A stretch of DNA of 64,000 nt from Spirosoma telluris (GCA_003259005.1 QLII01000001.1:6129001-6193000), one strand, 5' to 3'. Positions 1-9,569 are shown, numbered from the stretch's first letter. Numbers and translations: made by a program. Notes: a model not told the origin generated them from the letters alone.

Positions 1-144
1 AAGCGTCGATATTGGGGTGGTCATTTGTGGGGCATCGGCTATGGGGTTTGGAGTACGGGCAATATAACAGACGAAATGATTCAACAGTACTTAGAGCACC
101 ACAAAGAGGGCCCCAACAGTGACCAGAATTTCATTCTAGAATAA
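1..144 (+). CDS. tnpA: IS200/IS605-family transposase TnpA, C-terminal fragment
   Basis: The window opens inside an open frame of 47 residues ending in TAA at 142-144. The segment YWGGHLWGIGYGVWSTGNIT followed by TDEMIQQYLEHH is the typical end of HUH/Y1 transposases (TnpA of IS200/IS605 or the related REP-associated RAYT group), which cut and join single-stranded DNA at subterminal hairpins. The Tyr of QQYLEHH sits where the catalytic Tyr lies. The family usually has Y-x3-Q, but here the fifth position is His (YLEHH). The N-terminal HUH motif lies outside the window, so activity cannot be judged. Hairpin-forming DNA directly downstream fits the element's right end or a REP-like array. Confidence 0.85.
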   Translation, partial: KRRYWGGHLWGIGYGVWSTGNITDEMIQQYLEHHKEGPNSDQNFILE

Positions 145-236
145 GACTACACTTGAGTGTAGGGTTTTAATGGGCTTCAGCCTACCCTTCCAGTGGCTTT
201 AGCCATTTTTCAACCTATGGGTTTTTAACCCATAGT
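145..236. repeat. Palindromic DNA, probable IS200/IS605 right end or REP-like repeats
   Basis: Three short palindromes follow the transposase stop: TGGGC/GCCTA around 170-184, TGGC/GCCA around 193-205, and a perfect 9-bp stem CTATGGGTT/AACCCATAG with a TTT loop at 215-235. Single-strand transposases recognise such subterminal hairpins. The last hairpin overlaps the stop codon of the minus-strand integrase and could also end transcription from both sides. The exact element boundary cannot be fixed without an empty site. Confidence 0.55.
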
Positions 237-1319
237 ATTTGAGTCTTTTTTAAGGCTCAATGCGTCGAATGGGCTTTTGATGTTTTCTAGCGTACGTTTG
301 CTCACGTGGGTGTAGCGGAGGGTGGTTTTCAGGTCATTGTGACCTAGCAGTTCTTGAATAAGCTTGATGTCGGTGCCAGCTTCGTGCAAATGCGTGGCAT
401 AGCTGTGGCGTAGGCTGTGAAACGTTACATCTTGCAATATGTTAGCGGAATTTTTTGCTCGATGAAAAATCTGTTGCAAGCTACGTGTACTATATGGCTC
501 ATCTGCATACTGCCCTTCAAAAAGCCAATTCTTGGGTTTGTAAACCACGTAATAGTTCCGCAAAAGGTCTAAAATTCCTTGCGAGAGTGCTACTACTCGG
601 TCTTTTTTACCTTTTGCCCCTTTGATGTTAATAATCATTCGTTCTGAATGGATGTCTTTGACGTTAAGGTTCACCACCTCGCTCACCCGCAAGCCCGCCG
701 AATAAGCCAGATAAATCATGGTTTTGTGTTTGAGATTTTCGAGTTGAGCAAACAGCTTTTCCATCTGGCTAACTGCCAGCACGTTGGGCAAACTGAGTTT
801 CTTTTTTGGGCGTGGTATATCAAAAAAGAACCTTTCACGGTGGAGCACCTGCTCAAAATAAAATTTTACCGCGTTTATACGGCTGTGTAGGGTGTTTTCT
901 GAAAGTTTCAGTGTATTGGTACAATACAGAAAATAGCTGCGTAGCCGGTCAGCACTTAGGTCATCAACAGGGGTAGCTTTGAGCAAATACAACAATTGAG
1001 CGAACTCATTCCGGTAGGTTTTGAGCGTGCTTGGGCTATAGGCTTTCAACTGTAAAGTTTCAATTAGGGCTGTAAAGGCGGGCGGATTGGTCGGATGAAT
1101 ATGAGCAATTACGTCTTTGCCAGCTAAGGGTGTGGCCAAGCCAAATAATTGGCGATAGTGTGGATTATCAACTATGTACCACGCTTTTTGAGATTGGCTC
1201 CAACGGGCCCCACTTAGTTCCCTGACGCGCTTGTTTAGCTCTTTATTGTACTCAAACCGGATGAAAATCACGTCTTTCCCGTTATGCCTGGTGCATTCGT
1301 AGATTATTTTCTGCTTCAT
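225..1319 (-). CDS. Tyrosine recombinase / site-specific integrase
   Basis: The product is a tyrosine recombinase of about 364 aa. An N-terminal arm (about 1-75, rich in basic and aromatic residues) precedes a SAM-like core-binding domain (about 80-165) and the C-terminal catalytic domain. Catalytic residues are visible: Arg in AYSAGLRVSEVVNL, Lys in GAKGKKDR, His-x-x-Arg in FHSLRHSYATHL, His in LLGHNDLKTTLRYTH, and the nucleophile Tyr in RYTH. It should break and rejoin DNA at specific sites. The open frame extends upstream to a TTG at 1361, but ATG at 1319 (MKQKII) is the more natural start. No attachment site was found beside it. It may belong to an accessory element together with the adjoining transposase fragment. 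XerC/XerD proper is less likely because of the N-terminal arm. Confidence 0.9.
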   Translation of the reverse strand: MKQKIIYECTRHNGKDVIFIRFEYNKELNKRVRELSGARWSQSQKAWYIVDNPHYRQLFGLATPLAGKDVIAHIHPTNPPAFTALIETLQLKAYSPSTLKTYRNEFAQLLYLLKATPVDDLSADRLRSYFLYCTNTLKLSENTLHSRINAVKFYFEQVLHRERFFFDIPRPKKKLSLPNVLAVSQMEKLFAQLENLKHKTMIYLAYSAGLRVSEVVNLNVKDIHSERMIINIKGAKGKKDRVVALSQGILDLLRNYYVVYKPKNWLFEGQYADEPYSTRSLQQIFHRAKNSANILQDVTFHSLRHSYATHLHEAGTDIKLIQELLGHNDLKTTLRYTHVSKRTLENIKSPFDALSLKKDSNTMG

Positions 1320-1399
1320 ATGAACTGGTCTTGTCCAAACAAAGCAACACGATTCCAACAAAAAATAAAACCCAGATAACGACTGGCTTGGTTACTTTC

Positions 1400-3759
1400 T
1401 CAAAGCGATAACGCAACCAATTCTCCGGGATGGCCGATAGCGCCAACGGCCACAACGATATATTGCTTCCCGTTAGTGGAATAGGTCATGGGCAACCCGG
1501 CTTGATTGGCGGGTAAGGTAATCTCTGATAGGATTTGACCGGTTTGTTTGTCGTAGGATCGAAACTTGTTTCCGCCACCGCCATCAGAGCCATACAAACC
1601 CGCTCCTTCTCCGGCAAATAACAGGGTTTTTGTCACCAGCATGCCCACCCGATCGGGTAAACCGGTTCGGGGAATCTTGAGGCCTTTTAACGCCGGAATA
1701 TCCTTTACCCAGCCAGGCGTATCGGCATTGGGCACCATCCATTTGTGATCGCCGGTGTTCAGATCAATGGCCGTGATTCGTCCATAAGGCGGTTTTACTA
1801 ACGGTAACCCATAGGGGCCAATGCGGGCATTTCCCATATAGGCGATGTAATCCATATCCGACAGGTTGGGAGCGGACTCCAAGCTCATTGGCCGGATAAC
1901 CGTACTTGACGAAACATACAGAACTCCGGTCTCCGGGTCCAGAACACCCCCTTGCCAATTAGCACCACCCACCGCATCGGGCAGCATTAAGGTACCTAAA
2001 TTGTTGGGTGGATTGTAGGTACTAACTGGCGTATAAAGCGGCCCTTTTTTATAGCGGCTGACAATTTTTAAGGCAGCTTTTTTGATTTCGGGCGTAAAAT
2101 CCACCAGAATATCATCTGAATACCCTTGTCGGTCGAAGGCCGCTGGCTTGGTTGGAAACGGTTGTGTAGGCGATGTCCACTCACCTTTTACATCACTTTG
2201 GGGTACGGGCCGCTCGTCAATGGGCCAAACGGGTTTCCCGGTAACTCGATCAAAGACAAAGGCAAATGCCTGCTTCGTAACCTGAACAACCGCTTTGATG
2301 GCCTTGCCCTCCACCATAATGTTTGCCAGAATAGGCGGAGCTGGTAAATCATAGTCCCAGATATCGTGGTGAATCAACTGGTAATGCCAGACGCGCCTGC
2401 CCGTTTTAGCATCTAAACAGACCAGGCTCTGCGAAAATAGATTATTCCCTGGCCGATGTCCGCCATAGAAATCGCCCGTAGCGGCTTCTAAAGGCAGATA
2501 AACATAGCCTAGCTCAGGATCAGCCGTAAGCGGTGCCCAGGCTCCGGCATTTCCGGTATACGTCCAGCTATCCTTTTCCCAGGTTTCATTTCCTGTTTCG
2601 CCTTGCTGGGGTATGGTATGGAAAATCCATAACTGCTTTCCTGTTTTCACATCATAGCCCATGATGTCTCCCCGAACCTGCTTTTTAGAAACAGGGGCCA
2701 ACCCCACGGGAAAAGAGGCTCCCATGATGATGACATCATTGACAATAATGGGGGAGATGTAGAGCCAATCGTTGCAGTGAGTGGGTCAATAGGCTGATCT
2801 AAGCCTTTTTTTAAATCCACAACCCCATTGTCACCAAAATCGGGCACTAAATGACCGGTTTTGGCATCCAGCGCGACTAATTGAAAACTTGGCGTAATGT
2901 AAATGATCCGGTCTTTTCCTTTCTCAGGCGATGCCCAGTAAGCCACTCCTCGCCCGGAGTTCTGACGTGGAACATAGGTTTTTCGTTCTTTTTCGTCGAA
3001 CCGAAACGTCCAGAGGGTTTCCCCGTTTTCGGCATCTATAGCTGCTACGGTTCTGCTTAATCCGGCTGTGGTATATAGGACACCGTTTACCATCAGGGGT
3101 GTCGATTTAAAATAAAACTCTGGGCTTGCTCCGAAATTATCAGTTTTCCACCGCCAGGCAATTTTTAGATTTTTTGCATTTTCTTTATTAATCTGGTCTA
3201 ATGGCGAATAGTTAGAACTTGCGTAGTCACCCCGGTGCTGTCGCCAGTCGGCTTCAATAGTAGTTGGTTTTGTATTGTATGTGGCTGGTTTAAATTGCAT
3301 ACTTACCCGCGATGAGGGCGGTGGATTACCTATTAGCATAACCGCTAGTGCCTCCTTTTTCGAAGATAAGGCAACATCCCCATCTGGAAACCCATTGCTG
3401 TTCAGTATAAATGCCAGTAGGGAAGAGTAGGCGACATTATCAAGGGAGTGAGGATTGGTTTTGGGCATAGTCGATTTCGTCAGATCAAACAACTGGCCAA
3501 CCGATTTATCCTTCCATTTAGCTATAAAGCGATCGCCAATCAATGCATTTCCTCCTTCCGTTCCACGTAAATCTCTTCCATGACAGGCAGCGCAATGCGT
3601 TATGAAGAGAGCCGATCCCAGTTCCACCTGTTTTTTTGTGAAAATGCCTGCGTGCGTAGTCAGCCCTGCTTTTTTAGTTGAAAGCTGCTGTGCTTTTAAG
3701 TATGAACAAAAAAGTAGATTGATAGCCACCAAACAGACGAGTACAGATAGGTTTTTCAT
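1400..3759 (-). pseudogene. Cytochrome c-PQQ quinoprotein dehydrogenase, one frameshift
   Basis: The first part (2647-3759) has a signal peptide (MKNLSVLVCLVAINLLFCSY...), a c-type cytochrome domain with the haem motif CAACH near residue 57, and the start of a PQQ-type beta-propeller (DWRQHRGDYASSNYSPLDQI). The second part (1400-2725) continues the propeller to its end (GKQYIVVAVGAIG). The family oxidises sugars or alcohols in the periplasm and passes electrons to the respiratory chain through haem and quinone. The parts join if one base is restored in the homopolymer at 2750-2754 (five C in the coding strand, six expected), giving about 786 aa. Membrane-bound glucose dehydrogenase is the closest recognisable group, but the substrate cannot be read from sequence. 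It may be intact if the missing base is a sequencing error. Confidence 0.8.
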
Positions 3760-4270
3760 TAAGGTTACCGGGCTTGTTTAGTCCAGCTAAAAGTAGGTAC
3801 AGTAACGTAATATACCGTAGAAAATAGCCCTAATACAGTTTACCTGGAAGGCTGTCACTGGGATGTCTAAACTCAGTCCGTGGCTAAACAAGCTGGTCCT
3901 ACACCGCATTGGTGGTCTGAGAAGCCACTATCGTATTTTCATCAAGTTTTGGGTTTATCGGATAATTGTATGCGCATCTTGCGAAGCCCAGCAAATTCAC
4001 TATTCTGATAAATTAAACTATACTCATTAATTATATGCTTTTTGTACACCAAATATGTGTTTTGTCACCTTTGGCGCTTTCAGAGATAAGCAATTGCCCG
4101 ATAATTGATAATAGCTTTACTAAGTAGATTCGAATGGAAAATAGCAAAAGCAGCCTTGCTTTAGATAGACTAGGTAATAGAGCCTGATTTAATCAGGACT
4201 TACCCTATTGAGTGCTGCTGGTTATTTTTTGACTAAAAGCTTCGGATTTAATCTGTAAAACTACCGTAAC
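3760..4270. other. Intergenic region between divergent genes
   Basis: This AT-rich spacer separates the minus-strand quinoprotein gene from the plus-strand LytTR regulator and must hold both promoters. No coding frame of note, RNA gene or clear Bacteroidota -33/-7 pair was seen. Confidence 0.5.
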
Positions 4271-4981
4271 ATGAAAGTTAGAAAGTACATTATCGTTGAT
4301 GTCATTGAGCCAGACATCAAGGAGCTAGAAAGCAAGTTGCATAAATTCACGTTGTTAGAATTTGCGGGTGTCTGCTCCACTCTTGAAGAGACTGTCGAGA
4401 TGCTAGCTACAGAAGCGATTGACCTAATCTTTCTGGAAACCCGTTTAGCGAATGAGTGCGGACTAACCTTACTTAAAAGTGGCATTAACCTACCACCAGT
4501 TATTGTAATCAGCTCCCGCCCTGAGGATGCCTTGGCCTGTTACGAGATAGGTATACCCGTAGATTTTCTATTAAAACCATTTAGCTTTGAACGGCTATTG
4601 AGGGCGTTAAATCGAGCGTTAAGCATACAATTTAAGTCGAATAGTCTTGTGAGTATAGATTCAATCTTCCTGAAAACAGGCCGTAAACTACAACGGTTTA
4701 ACTATCAGACTATCGACTATATTGAATCATATGGCATATACTCAAAAGTGTATATGACTGATGGTTCTTCTATTGTTAACGAACGCGTTGTTACGCTTGC
4801 GAAATTATTGCCAAGCCAGTTTTTTATGAGGGTACATAAATCATTTATCCTTAACATAAGAAAAATTACCAGCTTTGATCGATCTAATTTGTGTATTGGG
4901 TCAACTAAAATACCAATTGGAGTCTCTTATCGGCCGAAGCTGGAAGGATTGTTAAATCTTTTAGATGTTAAAGAAAATTAG
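4271..4981 (+). CDS. LytTR-family response regulator with degenerate receiver
   Basis: This 236-aa protein has a CheY-like receiver (about 1-120) and a LytTR DNA-binding domain (about 135-232; IDYIESYGIYSKVYMTDGS ... FMRVHKSFILNI). LytTR regulators bind short direct repeats upstream of their targets. The receiver is unusual. The normal acidic pair (DDE/EDD after the first strand) reads VDVIEPD, and the phospho-acceptor position in DLIFLETRL is Glu rather than Asp. The switch Lys is kept (LLKPFSFERL). It may therefore act without phosphorylation or be locked in an active-like state, which is inference. No histidine kinase lies directly beside it. A hairpin (ACCTGCCT/AGGCAGGT, 5005-5045) follows and may end the transcript. 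Confidence 0.88.
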   Translation: MKVRKYIIVDVIEPDIKELESKLHKFTLLEFAGVCSTLEETVEMLATEAIDLIFLETRLANECGLTLLKSGINLPPVIVISSRPEDALACYEIGIPVDFLLKPFSFERLLRALNRALSIQFKSNSLVSIDSIFLKTGRKLQRFNYQTIDYIESYGIYSKVYMTDGSSIVNERVVTLAKLLPSQFFMRVHKSFILNIRKITSFDRSNLCIGSTKIPIGVSYRPKLEGLLNLLDVKEN

Positions 4982-5176
4982 GATCTAGCTATACAAATCT
5001 ACTTACCTGCCTTGTACTACATGCTGAAGTTTTAACGAGGCAGGTGACGTTTGGACTCGAGTGAACATGGTTTTATGTAAAATCGCTGGACATGTTTAGC
5101 TAGTTAGTAGTCTCTGTCAGAAGGAGTTGTCGGCGTAACAAAAGAGATTTATTGGCCCACCGTAATTTATTCGAAA

Positions 5177-5234
5177 GCAGGTAATTATATACTGTTAATT
5201 ATATTTTGATTATCAACAATATATAATTACCTGC
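5177..5234. repeat. Perfect 15-bp inverted repeat
   Basis: GCAGGTAATTATATA (5177-5191) is perfectly complementary to TATATAATTACCTGC (5220-5234), with a 28-nt spacer that can itself pair in part (GTT..AAC). It lies between the LytTR gene and a decayed ORF. It could be a terminator-like structure, a regulator site or the remains of a small mobile element. There is no T-tract directly after it. Confidence 0.6.
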
Positions 5235-5272
5235 TCCATTTCTGCCTGACTATTTAGTGCGGGAGACTTCCT

Positions 5273-5904
5273 ATGTATATGAATCAGCTTGTAACTGCAA
5301 CAAAACTAACAGACCTTATAGCTATCAGCTCTTGGATCATTAAGAGTAATTCTGCTCGAATGGCGTTGCGAAGCATGATTATGCGTACGACTGGATTAAA
5401 ACCTAGAGAAACCGGACTGATGCGCGTATTTTTTCGACAAAACCTTACTGGAGTAACTTTTTAAGATATTTTTAATGAATTGAGTCAGTTAAGCCGTGGT
5501 AACGGTAATAATATACTGCATGTAGAAGTCCAGATTGCGCCAAGCATTGAAATTAAAGAAACGAACTGGTATCAGATTATTCGATACTGCCTGTTCATTA
5601 TTTACAGTATATAGGCAAGGCGTTGCATGATGCCTTAGATCATTATCAGGCTTGTACGAATAAACAACTGAAAGAAATTCTATATACGCACTTTGCTATT
5701 GCAATTCATTTTTCTCGGAATATTCGGCGTGGGAACGATATAGTATTAATAAGTCCGCTGGCCGTACAGCTCCCGTCAGTTAATGCCAGCGAAGTGGGTT
5801 TGTGTCTGGACGATATTAAGGCGTGGCTGCCATTTAATCATATCCTGAAAGATCATCCTCTGGCAGATCGGGTGAGACAGGGCGTAATGCCGTTGTTTTT
5901 ATAA
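5273..5904 (+). pseudogene. Unidentified decayed gene in two frames
   Basis: Three open pieces lie in a row. The first is 5273-5464 (63 aa, MYMNQLVTATKL...). The same frame then continues after one stop codon to about 5614 (DIFNELSQLSRGNGNNILHV...). The third is a +2-shifted frame from about 5557 to 5904 (LPVHYLQYIGKALHDALDH ... GVMPLFL). The amino-acid texture of all three is protein-like, so this may be one gene broken by a nonsense mutation and a frameshift. I do not recognise the family. The last piece could also be a separate short gene starting at TTG 5623. Confidence 0.35.
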
Positions 5905-5916
5905 GCTTAATTTGAT

Positions 5917-6126
5917 TCAAATACTGTCTAATTTATTACGAACGCCATACTCTACTGGTAAAGTTAATAGCGATTTACTATCAGCAGTTGTTACGTTAAG
6001 TATAGTCCAGCCTTCTTTTACTAGTTGATTGAGCGTTTCTACACAGGATTCGAAATCTTTATATACACAATAACAACGTATGTATTGTTTCTGAGGTGTA
6101 AGACATTTTACATCTATTAGTATCAT
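5917..6126 (-). CDS. Small hypothetical protein (69 aa)
   Basis: An open frame starts at ATG (MILIDVKCLTPQKQYIRCYC...) and ends LPVEYGVRNKLDSI. It has a plausible alpha/beta composition (VKEGWTILNVTTADS) but no signal peptide, membrane segment or known motif. It converges with the decayed gene just before it. Its function is unknown, and a chance ORF cannot be ruled out. Confidence 0.4.
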   Translation of the reverse strand: MILIDVKCLTPQKQYIRCYCVYKDFESCVETLNQLVKEGWTILNVTTADSKSLLTLPVEYGVRNKLDSI

Positions 6127-6797
6127 ATTACAGCAAGGGTAACCGAATTTGATTGGAAAAACTCCTAGTCAAAGGCTAAAGAAACTGCTAATGTCAATAG
6201 TATATAAAGCGATATACAAAAAAAATAGTACTAAAGACAGGTTAAGTACACCAAATGCTATTTTCTTATTCACATTAGATATAGTGGATACTCGTACCTT
6301 AAACGTATTTATGAAAAATTATTAACCAAAAAGGTATAGTAGACTTAAAGCTACAAACTGTTGACTTTTAGTTTTTTAGCCGTTGTATTTTATGCATCTA
6401 GATGATTAAAATTGAATTTTTATTCGCCGTTTCTTGCCTAGTATTTTACTGAACTATTAAGATTGCTATTTGTGATGATTCATAAATAATAATTACAGGG
6501 CCTTTTGATCGTGTAGTTTTATGCATTACGTGTACATTAGCTAATTTTCGTCACCTTTAAATACATGTTAAGAGTAATAAATATGCTTATTTGTATCACA
6601 TTTTTAGTGTAACAATTGTTTGGACAGGTTTTATTGTCATCTATGCCTATAATCCTGAATCAGGTAATCTGTTGCTTTTAAAAATTTACTATTAGTTCTT
6701 AACGTATTAACTAAAACAGGTATAGTGTTATTGGAAATTTAATCAAACTTTCAATAACTAGGATTGCCTTTTTATAGTTACATTTTCCAGTATCTTT
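6127..6797. other. AT-rich non-coding region upstream of the sigma factor
   Basis: About 670 bp of very AT-rich DNA holds no supported gene or RNA. It must include the promoter of the downstream sigma factor and perhaps that of the small minus-strand ORF. Such AT-rich deserts also flank the surface-protein gene at 50.9 kb. Confidence 0.5.
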
Positions 6798-7352
6798 ATG
6801 GAGACATTTTTTTTGTATGATGAGGCCGACTCAGCTCTAACATCTAGCACTAATTCCCAAAGTGACCCCTTCGAAAAAATGTATAAACTTTATGCTAAAA
6901 AAGTTTACCAACGTTGCCTAACCATGGTCAAAAATCAGCAGCAGGCTGAGGATTTTACGCATGATATTCTTTTGAAAGCCTATACAAAATGGGATCAATT
7001 TCAGGGGCAGTCAAACTTTTTTACCTGGCTATATACAATTACTACAAATCATTGCCTTGATCAGCACCGAATTAATAAACGACATAATTTTGTTTCTCTT
7101 CCAGGGGTGGAAATAGAAAATATACCGGACTCAACAGAAGAACACCTGTTAGAGGAAAAGTATTCTATTGTTGACGAAGCGCTTAATCAGCTTTCGGCTC
7201 AGGACCGAATGCTATTACGAATGAAATATGAAGAGGGAATAGACATGAAACGTATTGCTCAACAACTTAATATCTCCGTAAGTGCCGTAAAAATGCGTTT
7301 AAAGCGAAGCCGGGAAAGACTATCTCAGCACTACCAGCGTTGTGGAAAGTAA
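6798..7352 (+). CDS. ECF-type RNA polymerase sigma factor
   Basis: This 184-aa protein has sigma region 2 at about residues 25-95 (DFTHDILLKAYTKWDQFQGQ, then FFTWLYTITTNHCLDQHR) and region 4 at about 125-175 (LSAQDRMLLRMKYEEGID, then IAQQLNISVSAVKMRLKRSR, the helix-turn-helix that reads the -35 element). Its length fits ECF sigma factors (sigma-70 group IV). It would direct RNA polymerase to a small regulon, but no anti-sigma factor gene lies beside it. A LytTR regulator converges from the opposite strand. The first 20 residues (METFFLYDEADS...) are a variable extension. The start is the first ATG after a long AT-rich leader. Confidence 0.92.
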   Translation: METFFLYDEADSALTSSTNSQSDPFEKMYKLYAKKVYQRCLTMVKNQQQAEDFTHDILLKAYTKWDQFQGQSNFFTWLYTITTNHCLDQHRINKRHNFVSLPGVEIENIPDSTEEHLLEEKYSIVDEALNQLSAQDRMLLRMKYEEGIDMKRIAQQLNISVSAVKMRLKRSRERLSQHYQRCGK

Positions 7353-7505
7353 GCCTTTATGTACGTAGTTAAGTTACTCATGCAGCAATAATCAAGCAGG
7401 GTTCATTCTATAAGCATGAACTATTTCTACCTTATAGATACGCATGTTAACACGCCAATTGACGATAAACTAGATCACCTGAAAAATCAGGCAATCCGCT
7501 TGTTT

Positions 7506-8201
7506 TCAGTTCCGTCCCCTTAGGACGTCTAATAAATTTTTTTTATACTTTCGCCCAATTTGTATTGACTGATGATTTATCTGAACCATTGATTCTCCAA
7601 CACGTTCTACATAGTTACTATTAATTATATACGCTTTTTGTACTTGGACAAAATAGAAGGTCAATTCATCTGCTACTTTTCGTAAAGATCGTTTTAATAC
7701 ATATTTTTGGTCAATTGTATTGATAATAGAATAATTACCTTCTGCCTTAATCCAGTAAATTTCATCAAATGGAATCAGTAAGCGCTGATTATGTTTACCA
7801 ATAACACTGATACTAGTTGGAGGCTGTGATATAGTTGAAGGTATTCTGGAAAAGAGTAATTCAATAGCAGCATGTAGACTGAATCGTTCAAAAGGTTTTA
7901 GCAGAAACTCAACATTTGGCAATAAGATTGCCCTTCTTATAAAATCTTCCTTGGCGTAGCCTGTCTGAAAAACAGTCGGTAGCTGTTTGTGTTTTTTTGT
8001 CAATAGTTCAAAAGACAATCCATCTGCCATAACAATATCGGCAATTACTAAATCAGGCAATTGAGTATCCAATAGTTGCTCCGCTTCTTCCAGAGAACTG
8101 GCAAATTGTATTGTGCCCATGTTCAATTGTTCTAACATCATTTGGAGTTTAAGCTGCCAAATAAGATCATCCTCGATAATCAGTATACGTAAGTTATTCA
8201 T
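7506..8201 (-). CDS. LytTR-family response regulator
   Basis: A 231-aa two-domain regulator. The receiver (about 1-120) has the acidic pair in IIEDDLIWQ, the phospho-acceptor Asp in LVIADIVMADG and the switch Lys in FLLKPFERFS. The LytTR DNA-binding domain (about 130-228) contains IYWIKAEGNYSIINT and FVQVQKAYIINSNYVERV. Unlike the LytTR protein at 4.3 kb, all receiver residues are in place, so it should be controlled by phosphorylation from a histidine kinase. No kinase gene is adjacent. It converges with the sigma-factor gene across 153 bp with no clear terminator. Confidence 0.92.
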   Translation of the reverse strand: MNNLRILIIEDDLIWQLKLQMMLEQLNMGTIQFASSLEEAEQLLDTQLPDLVIADIVMADGLSFELLTKKHKQLPTVFQTGYAKEDFIRRAILLPNVEFLLKPFERFSLHAAIELLFSRIPSTISQPPTSISVIGKHNQRLLIPFDEIYWIKAEGNYSIINTIDQKYVLKRSLRKVADELTFYFVQVQKAYIINSNYVERVGESMVQINHQSIQIGRKYKKNLLDVLRGRN

Positions 8202-8264
8202 TTGTGGTTACAGTGGATTCTTTATATAAGCTTATGTAAAACGGGCCTTCGCCCAGTATGAGCG

Positions 8265-8495
8265 CTAGTTTCGACTAGCATGCAAGCCACCTGGTGCTAT
8301 TCGCCAGGTGGCTTGCACGTCAATGACGGATGAGGTCGTTCCGTACGTGATCGGGATACTCCATACCAAGTTCCTTCCCACCGACTGGCCGGTGCCATTA
8401 TAATTATCGAGAACGTTGAGTGTATGAAATACAGGCATATCTGCTAAACGATCAGATACAAAGCCTGTGACTAACAGCCATTGCAGGCGGAAGTC
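8265..8495 (-). pseudogene. Remnant of an unidentified protein C-terminus
   Basis: The minus strand is open for 76 codons from just after an in-frame stop next to a G8 tract (8499-8506) down to TAG at 8265-8267. The translation (RLQWLLVTGFVSDRL ... LDNYNGTGQSVG ... WSIPITYGTTSSVIDVQATW) looks like real protein, yet it has no start codon near its beginning. The best reading is the 3' end of a gene whose 5' part is lost or frameshifted. A 14-bp hairpin (8281-8317) lies within it. The family was not recognised. Confidence 0.35.
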
Positions 8496-9117
8496 TTAGG
8501 GGGGGGTTATGCTGAAATGGTGGCTAATGCCATGTACGCCAGTGATTTGAGTGATCGTTTGTCCGCTGTCTTACTAGTTGAGACTGGGGTGTCAAATCGT
8601 TCGTTATAAGGGCAACGCAACCCACCTGCAACTCGATGAATCATACTGTTTTTAAACGCTGCAAAGTTAGTTTTTTTACGGCTTCGGCAACCCGTTATAC
8701 TTCTCACAGGCTCATATCAAAGGATTTATTCAGAACAGTCCGACGCATCAAAAAACTTGCCGTTCTTATATGATACAAACGCTTTAGTAAGATTAAAAAA
8801 AGATAAAAACGCCGAATAAATAGATTCGAGAGTGCAAGTTAATATAAATAAACTCACTATAAAGCACAGTTTTCTGAGAAATCAAAAATTGAAAAATAAT
8901 ACGCTACTTCTGTATTTCTTCTTTTATGAGAATTGCGTAATAACATATAGTTCAATAGCTAGTAATTGCTATTAAAAAGGCTTTTACCGACAAAAGGTAC
9001 TAGTTGACAGGTTGGTAAGCTAAATCTGCCTTTGTTTTTGCCAGTATGAACAGGTGAAGGATAAGGCTATGACGACTATTAAGTAAAGTTGGTTAAGCCT
9101 ATTTACTACCAAAGCAT
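8496..9117. other. Non-coding region with G8 tract and AT-rich DNA
   Basis: This stretch begins with eight consecutive G (8499-8506), the longest such run noticed in the window. It then holds short protein-like fragments on both strands that cannot be joined into a gene, followed by AT-rich DNA leading to the next ORF. It appears to be a graveyard of decayed sequence. Confidence 0.4.
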
Positions 9118-9426
9118 ATGACAAAACAGCTTTACCTACTTATCATTCAAGGCTTACCCGATTTATTATTTCCTGGCCAATTTGGCTTTGCGGGTATAGC
9201 CACGTCAGAATTAAATTCAGAGAACGACTTTGCCCTTATGGTGAAGTCAGCTATAGAGGGGTCAACTTCTGCCTACCAGAAGATCAATCGGCGGAAAAAG
9301 CCTTTGCTCTCGTTGGTAAAGGCTAGCCAGGTTGACTCCTTTTGGGTAGGCCGGTTGCAACATTTTAGGCAACAGTCCGGTTGGCTGTCGAACTCGTATT
9401 TTGTGCTAATGGATTTGTCTGGTTAA
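9118..9426 (+). CDS. Small hypothetical protein (102 aa)
   Basis: The frame runs from ATG (MTKQLYLLIIQGLPDLLF...) to SYFVLMDLSG. Codon usage looks plausible, but no motif, signal peptide or clear membrane span is seen; residues 5-20 are hydrophobic but contain Pro and Gln. It stands alone between decayed DNA and the surface-protein locus. Its function is unknown. Confidence 0.4.
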   Translation: MTKQLYLLIIQGLPDLLFPGQFGFAGIATSELNSENDFALMVKSAIEGSTSAYQKINRRKKPLLSLVKASQVDSFWVGRLQHFRQQSGWLSNSYFVLMDLSG

Positions 9427-9457
9427 GCCCAACTATGCATTACGTATATGTAATACC

Positions 9458-9527
9458 GTAAGATCCCCATTTAGAATCATTCCAGATCCGCTTCTCTTCT
9501 GAAAAACAAGAGAGAATGGGGATTTAC
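9458..9527. promoter_or_regulatory. Large imperfect hairpin upstream of the surface-protein locus
   Basis: GTAAGATCCCCATT (9458-9471) pairs with AATGGGGATTTAC (9515-9527) with one bulged base, and TTCTCTT / AAGAGAGAA can pair inside. It ends 42 bp before the first gene of the locus, so it may be the terminator of the preceding ORF or a 5'-leader control structure for the locus. Confidence 0.45.
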
Positions 9528-9569
9528 GACCCATTAGTTTAGGAATAGTACCCCGTAACTGTAGTAATT

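Noticed and set aside
8281..8317. Hairpin of 14 bp as a stand-alone RNA element
   Set aside because: It lies within the protein-like remnant and has no T-tract, so it may reflect coding sequence.
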